Assembly (NCBI RefSeq): GCF_022539665.2
Contig: NC_081332.1
Span: 827,773 to 891,772 of the forward strand
Source: Daphnia carinata
Taxonomy: Eukaryota > Arthropoda > Branchiopoda > Diplostraca > Daphniidae
Length of the DNA: 64,000 nucleotides
Reading direction: 5' to 3'
Shown: one piece after another, positions 37,231 through 51,496 of the stretch
Layout of the letters: every line of letters starts with the position of its first letter
Numbering within the stretch: position 1 is the stretch's first letter
Notes under the pieces: model-generated
What the model was told of the DNA's origin: nothing
Seen by the model: the letters and a program-made list of their open reading frames with translations, nothing else
Database searches by the model: none
Program-made: the position numbers and the translations under genes

Positions 37231-39279
37231 GGATTTTGCTGTCGGAGAAAATGAGTGGCATTCTCATCTTCCAGTTTTTTTGAATTGGGACGGTATTGCA
37301 TTAAAACTTGGTCAGACCTAACGGTAGATTTTTTCCTTTTTTGATGCGAGTTGCATCTGTAGCAACTCTGTGTGTATGAATTATCAGCTGTTATTGGGTC
37401 ACTCATCACCGTCAGCTTTCACACGCACGCGTTTCTATTTTTCCCGACCGGTTTTTCTGCAACGATAAATATGTACGCATTGAAATTGAGCAAATGTTTC
37501 AGTTTGGGTTTCTGTCATTGCGAGAGAGCGCTTTGATTAAAAGCGAACTGGTCCGCCTGACAGGGGAGTTCCCTTTCTACTCCCCATCAAGACAAGGACG
37601 AGGGAGCATCCCGAAAACGTTATCGTGTAAACATATTTTATTCGGAATTATTTCTCTCTGTTTAACCGACTTGAAAGATTACTACTCGTATCTCGATAAT
37701 GTCCAAACAGACGTAATCGCATATAGGAATAGAAAGTGCAATTAGAATAATTGGTTACAGCGTTTATATTCTAGCAGGCTTCACTTATTTTTTGTGTGAT
37801 TATTTTAATGCTTGAATTTTGTTTTTGTTTTTTCTCTTCTAGGTTCTACGCGTTTACATAGAATTTCGAAAGTGTTCTGACTGGAGTGGGCGATTCCAGT
37901 TTGTATCACAAGCCAAATGACACTGAGGTTAGTGGAACAAGTCGCAACTCAAATGGAACGTTTTGTTATCGGTCACCAAGTTATTGAAAAAAAATGAACA
38001 AAGCATATCGACACCTGTATCGGTGCCGCCCACGTCGTGATTCACGCTTCCGGCTAAAGAAAAATGCTGAATCACTCGGCATGCTGGTGGAACGCAACTG
38101 CAAGCCCATTATAAAGACTATCCAGTTATGTAAACACGTACACCTATGGCGCAGGTCAGTGTTATAGGCTGAAAAAAGAACGAAATGAACCGTAGACAGG
38201 TAACTCTGAAAATCGTTTTTGACTCGTATTAGTGACCTTAAACTTACTAATAATGTTATTAACACACAATTAAGGAAAGCTTTTGTTACAGGTTAGAGGA
38301 GAAATCTGTGTGATATAGTTGAGCTATCATCAAAGACAGCAATCACGTCATTTGAAAACCAGAAATTCCTGACACCAATGGCCGAGAAAAACCTTGGACA
38401 TTTCTAATCAATGGGTTTTTTCCAAATTTGGCGAAGAGAAGATGACCCTTTAATATTCCTGTTGCTGGAAAAACAAAAGAAACCCGGATCAAGTAAGTCG
38501 TTTTCCTCAAGAAAATATTTTCAAAGTCTTAATTAGCATTTATTAGAGTATAGATCTTAGATTATTGTAGACTTTTAAGGAAGTAAAGTTTCCATAATTC
38601 TACTTCTCTTGGATGTAGATTCAAGGCATATATTTCGCCTACGTAAACGGAGAATTTGAAAGTTCAGTATTCAAGTGAAATGGAATGTCGTTGTAATTTT
38701 TGAAAGTAATAAAGCCACCCAAGATCAAAGGCGGATAACTCAATACGTTGTTACACGCTCTTCTGGAATGCTATAGGTACTTTCATAGTAAATAGTTGAG
38801 GAAAGCAATCATTTTATGGCAAATGATGAACCATTAAGTATAAGCCAAACTGTTCATTATATTATTTATTTCATCACCCATGACCTTCAAACTATTATAT
38901 ATTTACAGTTGATTAAAAGCAGCTGTAACCAACCACGCAAATGTAAGGAAAAGCCAACACTACTTGATCTCCGACTATGCGAGGAATTAAAATGGGAACA
39001 AACGGAACTTGGTGTTTTGGGAAGATCGACTCTTATAGCATTGCACTTGGGCTGCAAACATCAAGCGCCATTGAGGAATGTTAAAATAAAAAGGGCAGAC
39101 ACTATAGCAAAGGAGCAACCAATGGAAGAAAGGAAGAAAAATTAAGTTGACCAACAATAGAGAGAGAGGAAGGCACATTCAAGTTCAACAACACAATGAG
39201 AGAAACCGAAAGTAAAGATTCCTCGTACAAAACGAAAAGCTTATTCATCATAATGTGATACGGCACTATCACTGGCACT
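37231..39279. other. Intergenic
   Basis: No gene was recognised. An open frame at 38816-39145 has no family features. The region is AT-rich. Confidence 0.5.
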
Positions 39280-41222
39280 TTAAATTCCATTATGAAGAAC
39301 ATGGAAAGCGGCGCCCAAAGCCCAACTGGTCTCGTAGCCGTCAATCTTCTTCCTCAACTGTTTTTTTACAAAAGAAACGATTAATGTAATGGAAGGATGA
39401 AACGCTTGCCATATTGAACACACCTGCAACTTGGTATTGGTAGCTAAACCGAACCCATGATGAAGCAAGGCAGAAATATAGGTCATATCCAAGCAGGCAA
39501 AAGCTTGGTCCGGATTCGGGACGGCACAAACTATCGACATAAAAATTTAGTGAAAATTCAAGGTAATTTTAATTTAAATCAAATTACTTTGTTCTGCCAT
39601 TTTAAATAATTCTTTTATGGTCAATGTTCCACCCTCAGATGAGTCTGAATAAATGAAAGTTTATTAGGGTGGCTGTGGATTTAAAGGAATTTAAGAAAAT
39701 ATACCTATCAAACCATGGTCGCTGGCTCTGTCGTAATAATACGAAATGGCCAACACTTCGCGGTCATTGAGCTCGGCAGGTTTATGAACAGAAGTTTCTA
39801 GAAGACTACGACTGAGTCTGAGGCACTCGTTAAAATCAGCTTTAGGTACACCGCCTTTCTTTTGCCACTCGGACAGAGGAATTTTCTCGACGTCAACATC
39901 GTGAGTTCCTTTCACAATGTAATTCACGCCACTATAAGTCCAACCTTTCTTTACCATAGGGTTAATGCAAGGTGAACGCAATTCAAGTTCTCCTTCCTCT
40001 TGGCCAGCCGACAGAATTTGTTTTCGCGCTGCCATCAATCCTAACCCAAGGTAACTATTTTAAAACAAAAGATAATGTTACAGTGTGCAATGAAATAGTA
40101 CCGAAACGTTATATACCTAAATGAGTAAACATCAATCTTTTGCTGAAGGGTGGCTACTTGGTGGATAAATCCTTGAGGGGCTCCCTCCATTGTACTTTTT
40201 TCTAAGTTTTTTAGAAAATTACGTAATTGTTCTAATCTAAACAGTAAATTTTTGGATTCCTACCTTTGGGAACGAAAGTAATTTGCGTTGAACCTCCACC
40301 CAAGTCTAATGCTGCCACGGTTTGTTCAGGATGGTGCAGACGATCTGTAAAACAACAAATCATGTTTTTATTCAAGTAAGCTACGAATTCAAAGTTACCA
40401 ACCGAGGAGGAAATTGATGGTAAACCAAGAAAAGAGACCCTCGTCAATGCCGTCCATGATGCTCACCGACCGCGGTGTCACCATGAATCCAGATTCTTCA
40501 AATACTCGACGTACCTGAAATTGTACACAACCCTAGTAAGTGGGCAAACGGTGTAATGAAAAAGGCATTTACCTCTTCAAGAATAAGATTTGCTTTTTCA
40601 GTAGGTAAAAGTCTCAAGCCGGCTGTTGCCTTCAGGACTAGGGGCGTTTGGTGCCAAAGGTGAGGGGGTACAACTTTTTTGGCCTTGTCTAAAAGCTGTT
40701 TGATGGAATCTGCTCCTTTTTTGGGGTCGTCGGCAAAGGAAGACAGGCCGGGTTTGATATGTGAATAGAACTCTTGGTCGAGTTTAACACTTCGGTCTAT
40801 GAAAAGTAATTGTTTAAGAGAAGGCACGATTTAATGGACTTTGTATTTACCTGATAATGACCGATGAAAGGTAAAAGCCAACACTCTTGAGCCTGTACTA
40901 CCAGCATCAATAACAACCGTGTAAACATGCTCCTGAAGGCCAAGGCTTAAAGAAAGCTTGTCCAAAAGGTTCGTGCTGTGATGGGGAGAAATCCAGCCTG
41001 TTGTGTTGTTGACCATAACTTGAACGTAAAAAGTCTATTAAGGCATATCCAATTCATTTTGTTTCTACACTATTTCTTACCTGTTGCAATAAGAACAGTC
41101 AGTGCAATCACAGTTGTGAAGAAGAGTATCCGTATGACTAGGAAGGCTCTTGAAATGCTAGTCGTCTTCTCTTTAATAGACATTGTCGTATTCTTCTCTG
41201 GGGTAAACTGGATGACAGCCAT
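39280..41222 (-). CDS. Ectonucleoside triphosphate diphosphohydrolase, ENTPD5/6 type
   Basis: This enzyme removes phosphate from nucleoside di- and triphosphates in the secretory pathway or outside the cell, supporting glycosylation and purinergic control. About ten short exons can be followed; the first are 41222-41081, 41018-40851 and 40796-40573. An N-terminal signal anchor is visible (VIRILFFTTVIALTVLIAT). All five apyrase-conserved regions are present: DAGSTGSR, KATAGLR, GIDEGLFSWFTIN, LDLGGGSTQ and GYETSWALGAAFH near the C-terminus. There is no C-terminal membrane helix, which fits the ENTPD5/6 branch rather than CD39. The donor of exon 4 is best taken at CTCCTCG|GTTGGT, because this joins to DRLHHPEQ in frame. 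The frame is intact throughout. Confidence 0.88.
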
Positions 41223-42639
41223 GGTATTTTCTCAAATAACTATTATTGATTTAACAAAACAGTAAAAAACATGTCTGCTACCTTGTTACGATTTCTCACA
41301 GACATGTTCATCCTATGGGATGCAGCCTAGCAAATCTCGTCTATTGTCAAGAAAAGAAAAGGACTGCATTTTGATTTCTGTTAGCAGTATCAATTAAACA
41401 AATAGTGCAAACAGCTGTTATGTTCAACAACAATGTAAGTAGTATTGTAGCTCTTGGTTATGTTGGGTTACCTGGAATTATAAACACACAAGAAATGCAA
41501 AGGAAAAACAACTTGATGCACGACAATGGGACTTTGGTAAAAGCTCGCAAAATTACGACAGACACGGGCAATCCCAAAACCGACAAAGATAATAGTGCAC
41601 TTGAGGCATGTGCAATGGGGCAGACAAATTTTTGAAGACTATTCTCTGAAAGACCAGATTTTTCAAAGCTGAAGAAGAATACGAAGGAAAAGTGAATCAC
41701 GCTGTTCCGGAGATATGCATCACTGTTGGCTCGCTACTAGTAGTTCCCCTTCAGTTATAATTATTTTTTCTAGGCAGTGACAGAAGCCAGATTAACAACT
41801 GATCAAATTAGACTCGTCCGGAATGTGATGACGGGAATGTTTGCAGACGACAGAGATGGCGCTCTTTTTCTTTCACTTGATGGAAATAAAAGATAACAGT
41901 CAGCAAGCACTGAGGCGGCAACGAGCATGTGGTGATTGTGTGACTCGTCCCAATTTCTCTACGTTAATGTACGAGTGAAACTCGAACGTTTATCAGGTAT
42001 GACTTGCACAAAGCCTTGCTTGTTGCTAGGTGATTTTATCTATCAGAGAATGGCTCTTTGTTTTTATTTAAATTAAAAACTAAACATGGCATACATTCCT
42101 CGTGCAGGGATTCTGCCCTAAAAATTAACGTCTGATGAACCAGTAGAAATATGGCTTACAATGCAATGTAGTGTTACTAATTGGAGTTTTCTGGCACATA
42201 AAATTCTTGTGTTGAATGACGTGTTATTTTCCAGTGTTTCAAAAGCTACCGAATGTGACGGTTTGCCAAGTCACGAGAAGACATTCTTCATTCGTCTATT
42301 GCTTTCTGGGTACTGGGCCAAGTTCCCTTGCACACTTGCCGTGATTAATTAGGTATTCCGTCTAGAAAAACATTTAAATTAGTTTAAAGAAGTGTTAGCA
42401 AAGAAAATTTCTGATGCAACAATGATATGTGTTGTAATTAGATTATCAAAGAAACAATGAAGCCAAATAATTCTAGCGAAATATTATTTCCAGTTTCGTA
42501 TTTTCAAAAGTCGTTTCTGTATTAGCAATTGACGTATGTAGCAAATTGAGTTTACATTCCGAAGGCTTAGTGATGAATTTTGACATGTGCAACCCGTGCA
42601 TTTTTCATTCTATACTAAACTAAACTTCTTGTTTTAATT
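41223..42639. other. Intergenic
   Basis: Mostly AT-rich. A 40-codon open stretch at about 41775-41896, after an acceptor-like TTTTTCTAG, could splice in phase to ATGTTCAACAACAAT|GTAAGT at 41420, but the product would be only about 45 residues and unrecognised. Confidence 0.45.
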
Positions 42640-43217
42640 TCAGAACATTTGGTGTGGCAAAAGTGGAGATTGGTACGATGACGGAGGTTGTTGCTGATTA
42701 TAAATCTGCTCGGACGGCGTAGGTGGCTTGTAGATTGGTGGCATTTGGAGGTAAGTCGGTAGCTGTTCGTATCTTGGCTTACTTGGTGGATAAGTTGGTT
42801 TATTGTAAGCTGGCGGAGGTGTTGGTGTAGTGTACTCATATACTGGTGGAGGGTTGTAAGCCGGCGATGTATAATAGGCGGTTGGCATAGTAGTATAATA
42901 AGGGGTGGTTGTTGTGGTATAATAAGGAGTGGGTGTAGTAGTGTAGTAGGGTGTCTGAGTAGCCGCTGTTTGTGATTGCTGTTGAATGTAGATGGGTGGA
43001 CACGAAGGTGCTGGGTCTCGGAAGAGAGAGGAATCCCCTCCACCGTTCATCTGTAGAATTCTTTTCAAAAGAATGAAACGTTTTTGACGTTTACTTGATT
43101 TTACTGCTCCTGCCATAAGGAAAATGAGTACCTGAAAAAAAAAATAACATTAAAATAAATTGTCAAAATAACATGATGAAATAGTCGTACTAATACTGAA
43201 ATTATTTGAAATTTCAT
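42640..43217 (-). CDS. Secreted Tyr/Pro-rich preproprotein 1
   Basis: A 21-base first exon (43217-43197, MKFQIIS) joins in phase 0 to 43131-42640, giving 170 residues. The signal peptide (residues 1 to about 17) is split by the intron, as in many arthropod cuticle genes. RQKR at 22-25 matches the R-x-K-R convertase consensus, followed by FILLKRILQMNGGG. The rest is Pro/Tyr/Thr-rich with repeats such as TPYYTTTPTPYYTT and PPPAYNKPTYPP. It probably forms extracellular matrix or cuticle. It belongs with the two neighbours at 44.2 and 45.6 kb. A TATATAAAA sits upstream at 43289-43281. Confidence 0.75.
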
Positions 43218-43280
43218 CCTTGCCAAGTGTTGCCGACCGGTCTACAATCGAGTCAATGCTTTAATTTCTTGGGTGCATCG

Positions 43281-43289
43281 TTTTATATA
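43281..43289 (-). promoter_or_regulatory. TATA box of Tyr/Pro-rich gene 1
   Basis: TATATAAAA on the minus strand lies 64-72 bases above the start codon, a normal distance for a TATA promoter with a short leader. Confidence 0.5.
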
Positions 43290-44158
43290 CTGTCAGATTT
43301 GTTATTGAGACACTGTTTTATAGTTGTTGACACGATAGATGCGAACAACTGAATGTCTTTTCTTTATTCCCAATTGATGGATTTGTATAGAATTCATAAG
43401 GCCATCGCAAGGTTCGATGAAATTTCATGCAATTTCTGTGGGCCGATTTCACGTGCTTTTATCGAAAATAGTATTAAGGTGGCATAATAGATTAATAAAA
43501 ACAGCTTACTTGTGCACGTTTCGCCGAAATTCAGGTGGAAAATATCATTTTTCTAACTAATGGAGGTTAAATCACATGCGAAAATACGCGCGCAGAACAT
43601 CGTTGACAGCTTGTCGAAAATAAAATAGGTAAATTCTTAGGAACTCATATTGATGTTTATTATTATTGATTCAAGTTAGGGGTTATTTAAAACATTCCTT
43701 TTTTCATCACTCACTCAAGTAACGTAAACACAAGCACGCAAGAAAAACCCGATGACGTAATCGGTTTGTTCTCTGATAACAAAGATACCCTGTTTATCGG
43801 CAGTTTCATTTTCTATTTTTGTTCACTCGTAAATGTAATACGATTCAATTTAATTTATTATAAATTGTATTTTTATTTTCAGAGAGATGTGGGGAGGGTT
43901 ATCAGTCCTTGAAACAGTTTGGAAAAAAAGCCATAGATACTTGAAATGTTACAGGCTAATTCACTGTTCACAGAAGGAAGAAACAAATGAGACGAAAAAA
44001 CAACTACCATGAATTACTATATTCTCGATAACTCACATCGAACCTAACAATATTTGGTAAGCATTCAAAACTACAGACATTTACTACGTTTTCTTTTAAG
44101 CCAGCTCAAAAGGTGGTGGTTTGCTAATCCGCCCATGAGGAACATTAAAAAGAATCCT
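43290..44158. other. Intergenic
   Basis: AT-rich sequence between two Tyr/Pro-rich genes. No gene was seen. Confidence 0.5.
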
Positions 44159-44841
44159 TTATGGATAAGAAGGTGGAGCTGGTGGCGAATAAGCAGGAGG
44201 AGCTGGAGGAGAAGGAGGGGCATATTGCGGAGGCGAGGGAGGGGTATATTGCGGAGGAGATTGAGGGGCGTATTGCGGAGGCGAGGGAGGGGCATATTGT
44301 GGTGGGGAAGGAGGGGCATATTGCGGAGGAGAAGGAGGTGCATAAGGTGGGGGTGAATAGCTTGGCGGGGGAGCGTACGGAGGTGGGGAATAACTCGGGG
44401 GAGGATAAGATGGAGGTGGGTAGCTAGGAGGAGGAGCATATGCTGGAGGAGAATAGCTTGGCGGAGGAGCATAAGGTTGAGGAGGATAGTCCATCGGTAT
44501 AGGAACAGGAACAGGCACAGGTCGCTGAACGATTCCCACCATCGGAATTGGATTGTCGACGTCTCCTAATCCTTTTCCTCCACCACCTCCTCCGCCGCCT
44601 TTCTTCTTCATAAAGAACAAGAAACGCTTATCTCGATTTATCGAGTCGTCGGTAGATTCCTCTGTAGAAGTAGATCCCTCCGTGGTCGTAGTGCTCTCCT
44701 CTTCATCAGCTCTAGCAGCCATCAAACTAAAGAGAACCAACAGCGACAGCAGCGCTACATTCTTTAGGATAGCGAATAGAATTAAATTCAAAGTACCATG
44801 TTAACATCTGAAATTATCGAAATTACCTTGCGGAACTTCAT
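44159..44841 (-). CDS. Secreted Tyr/Pro-rich preproprotein 2
   Basis: A 15-base first exon (44841-44827, MKFRK) joins in phase 0 to 44761-44159, giving 205 residues. The signal peptide is NVALLSLLVLFSLMAARA. An acidic Ser/Thr/Glu propeptide follows, ending in RDKR at 48-51. After the R-x-K-R site come FLFFMKKK, an eight-Gly run, and a long repeat of PPSYSPPPYAPP and SPPQYAPP. Composition and layout match structural cuticle or matrix proteins with PYAPP repeats. The opposite-strand open frame over this region is a shadow of the repeat. Confidence 0.78.
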
Positions 44842-44939
44842 CGTAGAGGTGTTACAGTTACACCTCTGAACAATAACCGTGTTTCTGGAACAACGATTGG
44901 CAACAATACTAGGCCGATGAAGGCTGGTGATTGATGCTG

Positions 44940-44968
44940 ATAGGACCACGCAAGTCGGTATTTATTGC
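44940..44968 (-). promoter_or_regulatory. TATA-like element and initiator of Tyr/Pro-rich gene 2
   Basis: AATAAATA at about 44968-44961 is followed about 28 bases later by TCAGCATC at 44940, a spacing typical of TATA-Inr promoters. Confidence 0.35.
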
Positions 44969-45624
44969 CTTCCATTCTTTCAAAACGATGTAATGTAGCG
45001 AGGGGTTTAAACTTTTCCCGGGAAGAACCCAAAGGTTAAACTCTGACCTTCGTGAGCTAATAGGTTTTCAAAAATGTAATCATTGTTGTCTTGTAATTTT
45101 TTTCTCGGAAGTCGTTAATCTCAGTTTTCACAGGTAATACTCGTCCATGAAACAAGTAGAAGCGAAAACAATTTACTTTGGTAGAGATGTACGTAATTTC
45201 AGTACGATGTACGTTACTCACTATGCTAATGGTTTACGAATACCTCACGGTTTATTTATCGGTAAAAAGAAATTTGCATTTTGGAAAATCTGGTTTACTG
45301 TAGTTTAACTTATGATCCTACTTGAGTTATTCCGAATTTTTCACGAAAAATGTAGAGTTTAAAACGTTAGCTTTGTGGAATCGACCTTGTCAAGCACCTG
45401 AAATACCTTGAATTAATAATTGACCATGAGTATTCACATTTTATTCTACTGGAAATTTGTTTTGAATTTTAAGGTCGCACACCATAATATAGCAATGAAA
45501 ATGAATAAAAAGAAGAAGAAGAGATGTTGAGCGGCATCATTCGATCTTCTACCGGCTTCAAGCCAATAGCAATTCGAAAACCAATTGGAAACCTGTCCCA
45601 CTCTGTTCGGGGTTCTGTGGCAAG
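44969..45624. promoter_or_regulatory. Divergent upstream region of Tyr/Pro-rich genes 2 and 3
   Basis: The two genes start away from each other with about 780 bp between start codons. No shared motif was identified by eye. Confidence 0.4.
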
Positions 45625-46153
45625 ATGAAATTGCATTGCGTCTCAGTCGTGGTAATTCATTTTAATTTTTCATTATTACGATTCAGTTTTTTACGTGTGT
45701 TTTATCTAACAATTCTTCAGACCGAGATTCTAACTGTTCATTTGGCTGTAATGCTAGGTTCTATTGCTTTCACTATGCCTTTGGAGTTGCCAAGGAGAGG
45801 AAGAACGCAAGAGCCATGGCGAACGGCATAAGCGATTCTTGTACTACAGCAAGAAAGGCGGGTTCGGCCTCGGTTTGGGTCTTGGACCGAAAGGCGCTGG
45901 AGTCCCGGCAATGACCATGGTCGGTCTCGTGGAGCAACCAGTTCCTGTCCATGTCGGCGTGCCAGAATACCCGCCCTACCCTCCTCCAGCTTATTCACCA
46001 CCTCCAGAGTATTCACCCCCACCTTATGCTCCCCCACCAAGCTACGCTCCTCCACCTTACGCTCCTCCGGCTTATGCCCCACCATCATACGCTCCGCCGC
46101 CGCCTGCGTATTCTCCCCCCGCACCTGCCTACGCACCACCGCCTCCATATTAG
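45625..46153 (+). CDS. Secreted Tyr/Pro-rich preproprotein 3
   Basis: A 27-base first exon (45625-45651, MKLHCVSVV) joins in phase 0 to 45758-46153 (acceptor ATGCTAG), giving 140 residues. The split signal peptide reads MKLHCVSVVVLLLSLCLW. A short acidic-basic propeptide follows with RHKR at 32-35, then FLYYSKKGGFGLGLGLG. The rest is a Pro/Tyr/Ala repeat (PPSYAPPPYAPPAYAPP). The acceptor three bases after the upstream CTTCAG was rejected because it runs into a stop in the wrong frame. It is a close relative of gene 2 and is divergently placed from it. Confidence 0.75.
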
Positions 46154-46558
46154 GTGCATTTGCAGCTCGCTTTGATTCCCTTGAATTTAATACTACCACA
46201 CAGCTGGAACTGATGTGGTGGAAGAAAGATTCATTTTCGACCAATTAATTGCATTTTCATTTCCAATGCTGTAAGCCTTGTACGTCAAATACATTGATTG
46301 GTACACTATTTCAATCATGACGTTATTTTCGATAATCATGTTACATGAAATAGAAGTAGTCCATCCAAGCACGAAGAAAATAGATTTGTGTTGTTCTTCA
46401 AATTTTGGCGCTTATTTTTTGAAAAACGCGGCAATGTTGTTCCCCACTGAGCAGTTTGTCTGCTATACACCATGAAATTACAAAGACGTTTCTGTTCCAG
46501 CAGTCAGGCTGGAGAAATAATGATTGTTGTTCGATTTTGTTGACCAGAAATAACAATT
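46154..46558. other. 3' flank and intergenic
   Basis: No gene was seen; this holds the 3' UTR of Tyr/Pro-rich gene 3 and the 5' leader of GPATCH11. Confidence 0.5.
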
Positions 46559-47673
46559 ATGGCAGATACTGACGAGGAGCCGGATTACATGTCTGAAGAA
46601 TTCTTGGCGGCATGGTAATATGAATGTCTTACTCCAATGATGGTGTTTTATCTAAGCAAGCTTATGGGTTGGATCTAAAACAAATTTAAGAGGCAGAGAA
46701 ATGAAAGAAAACTACTGTCTCAAGATGTATAGTTTTGGTTTCCGTCGTCGTAATGAATATCAAATTCACTGAAAATCAATTAAGTGAGGAAATTATAACA
46801 AAAAGTGTGTTTAAAATTCATTAGTTTAATTGTTTAATGTTTCTGGATCTTACGTCATTTTCATACTGAATCATTTTACAGTGTAAAAGATGTCAGGCCA
46901 GGACTAGTTTTCAAGCAGAGCACTAAAAGGCAGTTCCAGTTGGAGGAGCAGCACCGAAGTGCAAATGAAAAAATGAGAAAATTGAACAAACCAGTCAGAG
47001 TTTTAGAGGCTGAAAAGCGTGAAGAAGGGCTAAGCACAGCTATTAGTAGCCAGAATAAAGGTATGAAAGAATAAAATTAGATCTTTAGACAAATAATTTG
47101 CATTCTACTTTTATTGCAGGCTTTGCCATGTTACAAAAAATGGGTTACAATCCAGGCAAAGGCTTGGGAAAGACAGAAGAAGGTCGTGTGGAGCCTGTAG
47201 CCGTTGAAATAAAGGCTACGCGAGCTGGATTGGGTAGAGAGGCTGCCGTGAAGGATATACTACAAAGAAAGATGACAATGTTGCAGAACAGAATCTCTAG
47301 CCAAAACAGTTCGACAAGTGTAACTGAATTTAGAAATCGTAAAAAGGATGAAACCGTGCAGAAACTCATGCTCGTTGATTTGAGGAAGAGCCAACGGATG
47401 TGCCAAGTTCTGGACGAAGAAAAGAACATCCTGGAACCGGCTGAACTTTGGTTTTGGCCCCAAGTGGTCAAAGAGTCGGACAAATCTGATCAAGAAGACG
47501 AAAACGTTGAAGAAAAAGAAGAAGAACAACTTTTAGAACCTGGTGAACAATTGGAGTTGATCACGGCATACCTCCGCCAAGTGCATTGGTATTGCACTTG
47601 GTGTGCAACGAAATTTAATGACGATCTAGATCTCAGTTCCAGTTGTCCTGGTGCCACGCGAGATGAACATTGA
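46559..47673 (+). CDS. GPATCH11: G-patch domain-containing protein 11
   Basis: Three exons (46559-46614, 46882-47060, 47120-47673) join in frame to 262 residues. The N-terminus DEEPDYMSEEFLA and the segment DVRPGL fit GPATCH11. The G-patch is NKGFAMLQKMGYNPGKGLGK with RVEPVAVEIK after it. The helical middle contains LRKSQRMCQVLDEEKNI. The C-terminal DUF4187-like module ends with LRQVHWYCTWCATKF and SSCPGATRDEH. Family members are linked to RNA processing factors and reported at kinetochores. The frame is intact. This is the last clean conserved gene before the frameshift-rich part of the window. Confidence 0.92.
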
Positions 47674-50330
<2,657 letters not shown>

Positions 50331-50572
50331 CTAATCTTCCAAACTGTGCATTTTTTTCACAAGTGGCTATATCATACCTTCCTTTATCCATGTAACACTC
50401 TGTGTAGGGATATGACTATACGGTTTGGGCTGACCACAAAAATTTTTTGTTTACCATGAGTATGTGTAAAAAGTGAGACTGTGACAATGGAATACATGAT
50501 GGTGAATGATAATATTGTATTTTCTATCCGCAACTTGTTTTGTGAATATTACATGATAAGTATTATTACAAA

Positions 50573-50578
50573 AATAAA
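50573..50578 (+). terminator. Polyadenylation signal of SRP54
   Basis: AATAAA lies 243 bases after the SRP54 stop codon. Confidence 0.5.
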
Positions 50579-51496
50579 GCACAGAGTTGTCCCACTCACT
50601 TATTGCCTTACATTAGTAATCTAATTATTCATTAGATGGCCTTATTGTGATAAAGTGATTCAATACCTTATCCCATATTGGATTTGTAAATTTCAAAATT
50701 CCAGTTTGCAATTTAATTAAAAATTATTTAGAAACGGCAATGATGATTCCAAGTTGTTATGACTTTTGAAAAACGATGGATGATACCTAAGTCTACATAT
50801 CGATATAAACGTGTAACTCGATAATCGATGGCGCCATTAGAAGAACGTTGTTGGGAGGAGATAGTAGTACAATAGTAACAGTTTTGGCGAATTGATTTTG
50901 CAACGATGAGGATATTGAGTTAAGGCAGGCGATAATAATCTGCAGTGTCTCAAATTTTTATTGACTTGCCGTCGCCTATTATAATTATTATTGAAGGAGT
51001 CTTGGCAGTTGTAATTAACACGGGCCGAAAAAAGCAAATCAATAAAAAAGTTACAAGAGTAAACGAACGTCACATACCAGGTAAAGAAATGACTACGACT
51101 GTTATCACCTAAGATAAATTTCATCTTATCCTAGCTTATCAGATCCACTGCGTCTAGGCGCCATTTCTTGGCTTCTTTTCGCGTTGAGGTTAAAAGTTGC
51201 ATGGTTTGTCTTTTTGTACTTTACTCACATCTAATAATTTTTAATTCATGTTTAATAACCATACTTCCCGACTTTGGCAATATTTTTCAATTAACATCTT
51301 ACCTTTCCAAATTTTCTTTTTGTAGGCGGTGTGATGTGCTTGGGAAAGCACTAGGAAACAGCCAGCAATTTGTTGGACGTCCATCAATGCATGGATGTGA
51401 AATCCAGCACAGTCATCACCCAGAGTAAACAAATCATTAGTAAAGCCAAGAAAGGCCTTGCTGAAATTGCTAACCTTATTTCACCTGAGAAAAAAA
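50579..51496. other. Intergenic and 5' leader of PP2C
   Basis: The region 50600-51150 shows nothing coding. An exon-like segment from the acceptor TTTTTGTAG near 51326 leads to the PP2C start codon and is probably 5' UTR. Confidence 0.5.

Noticed and set aside
38816-39145. 109-codon open frame upstream of ENTPD
   Set aside because: No domain, no signal and no supporting splice or polyadenylation context.
44054-44427. Plus-strand Arg/Trp- and Glu/Gly-rich frames over Tyr/Pro-rich gene 2
   Set aside because: Antisense shadows of the PPSY/PYAPP repeat.
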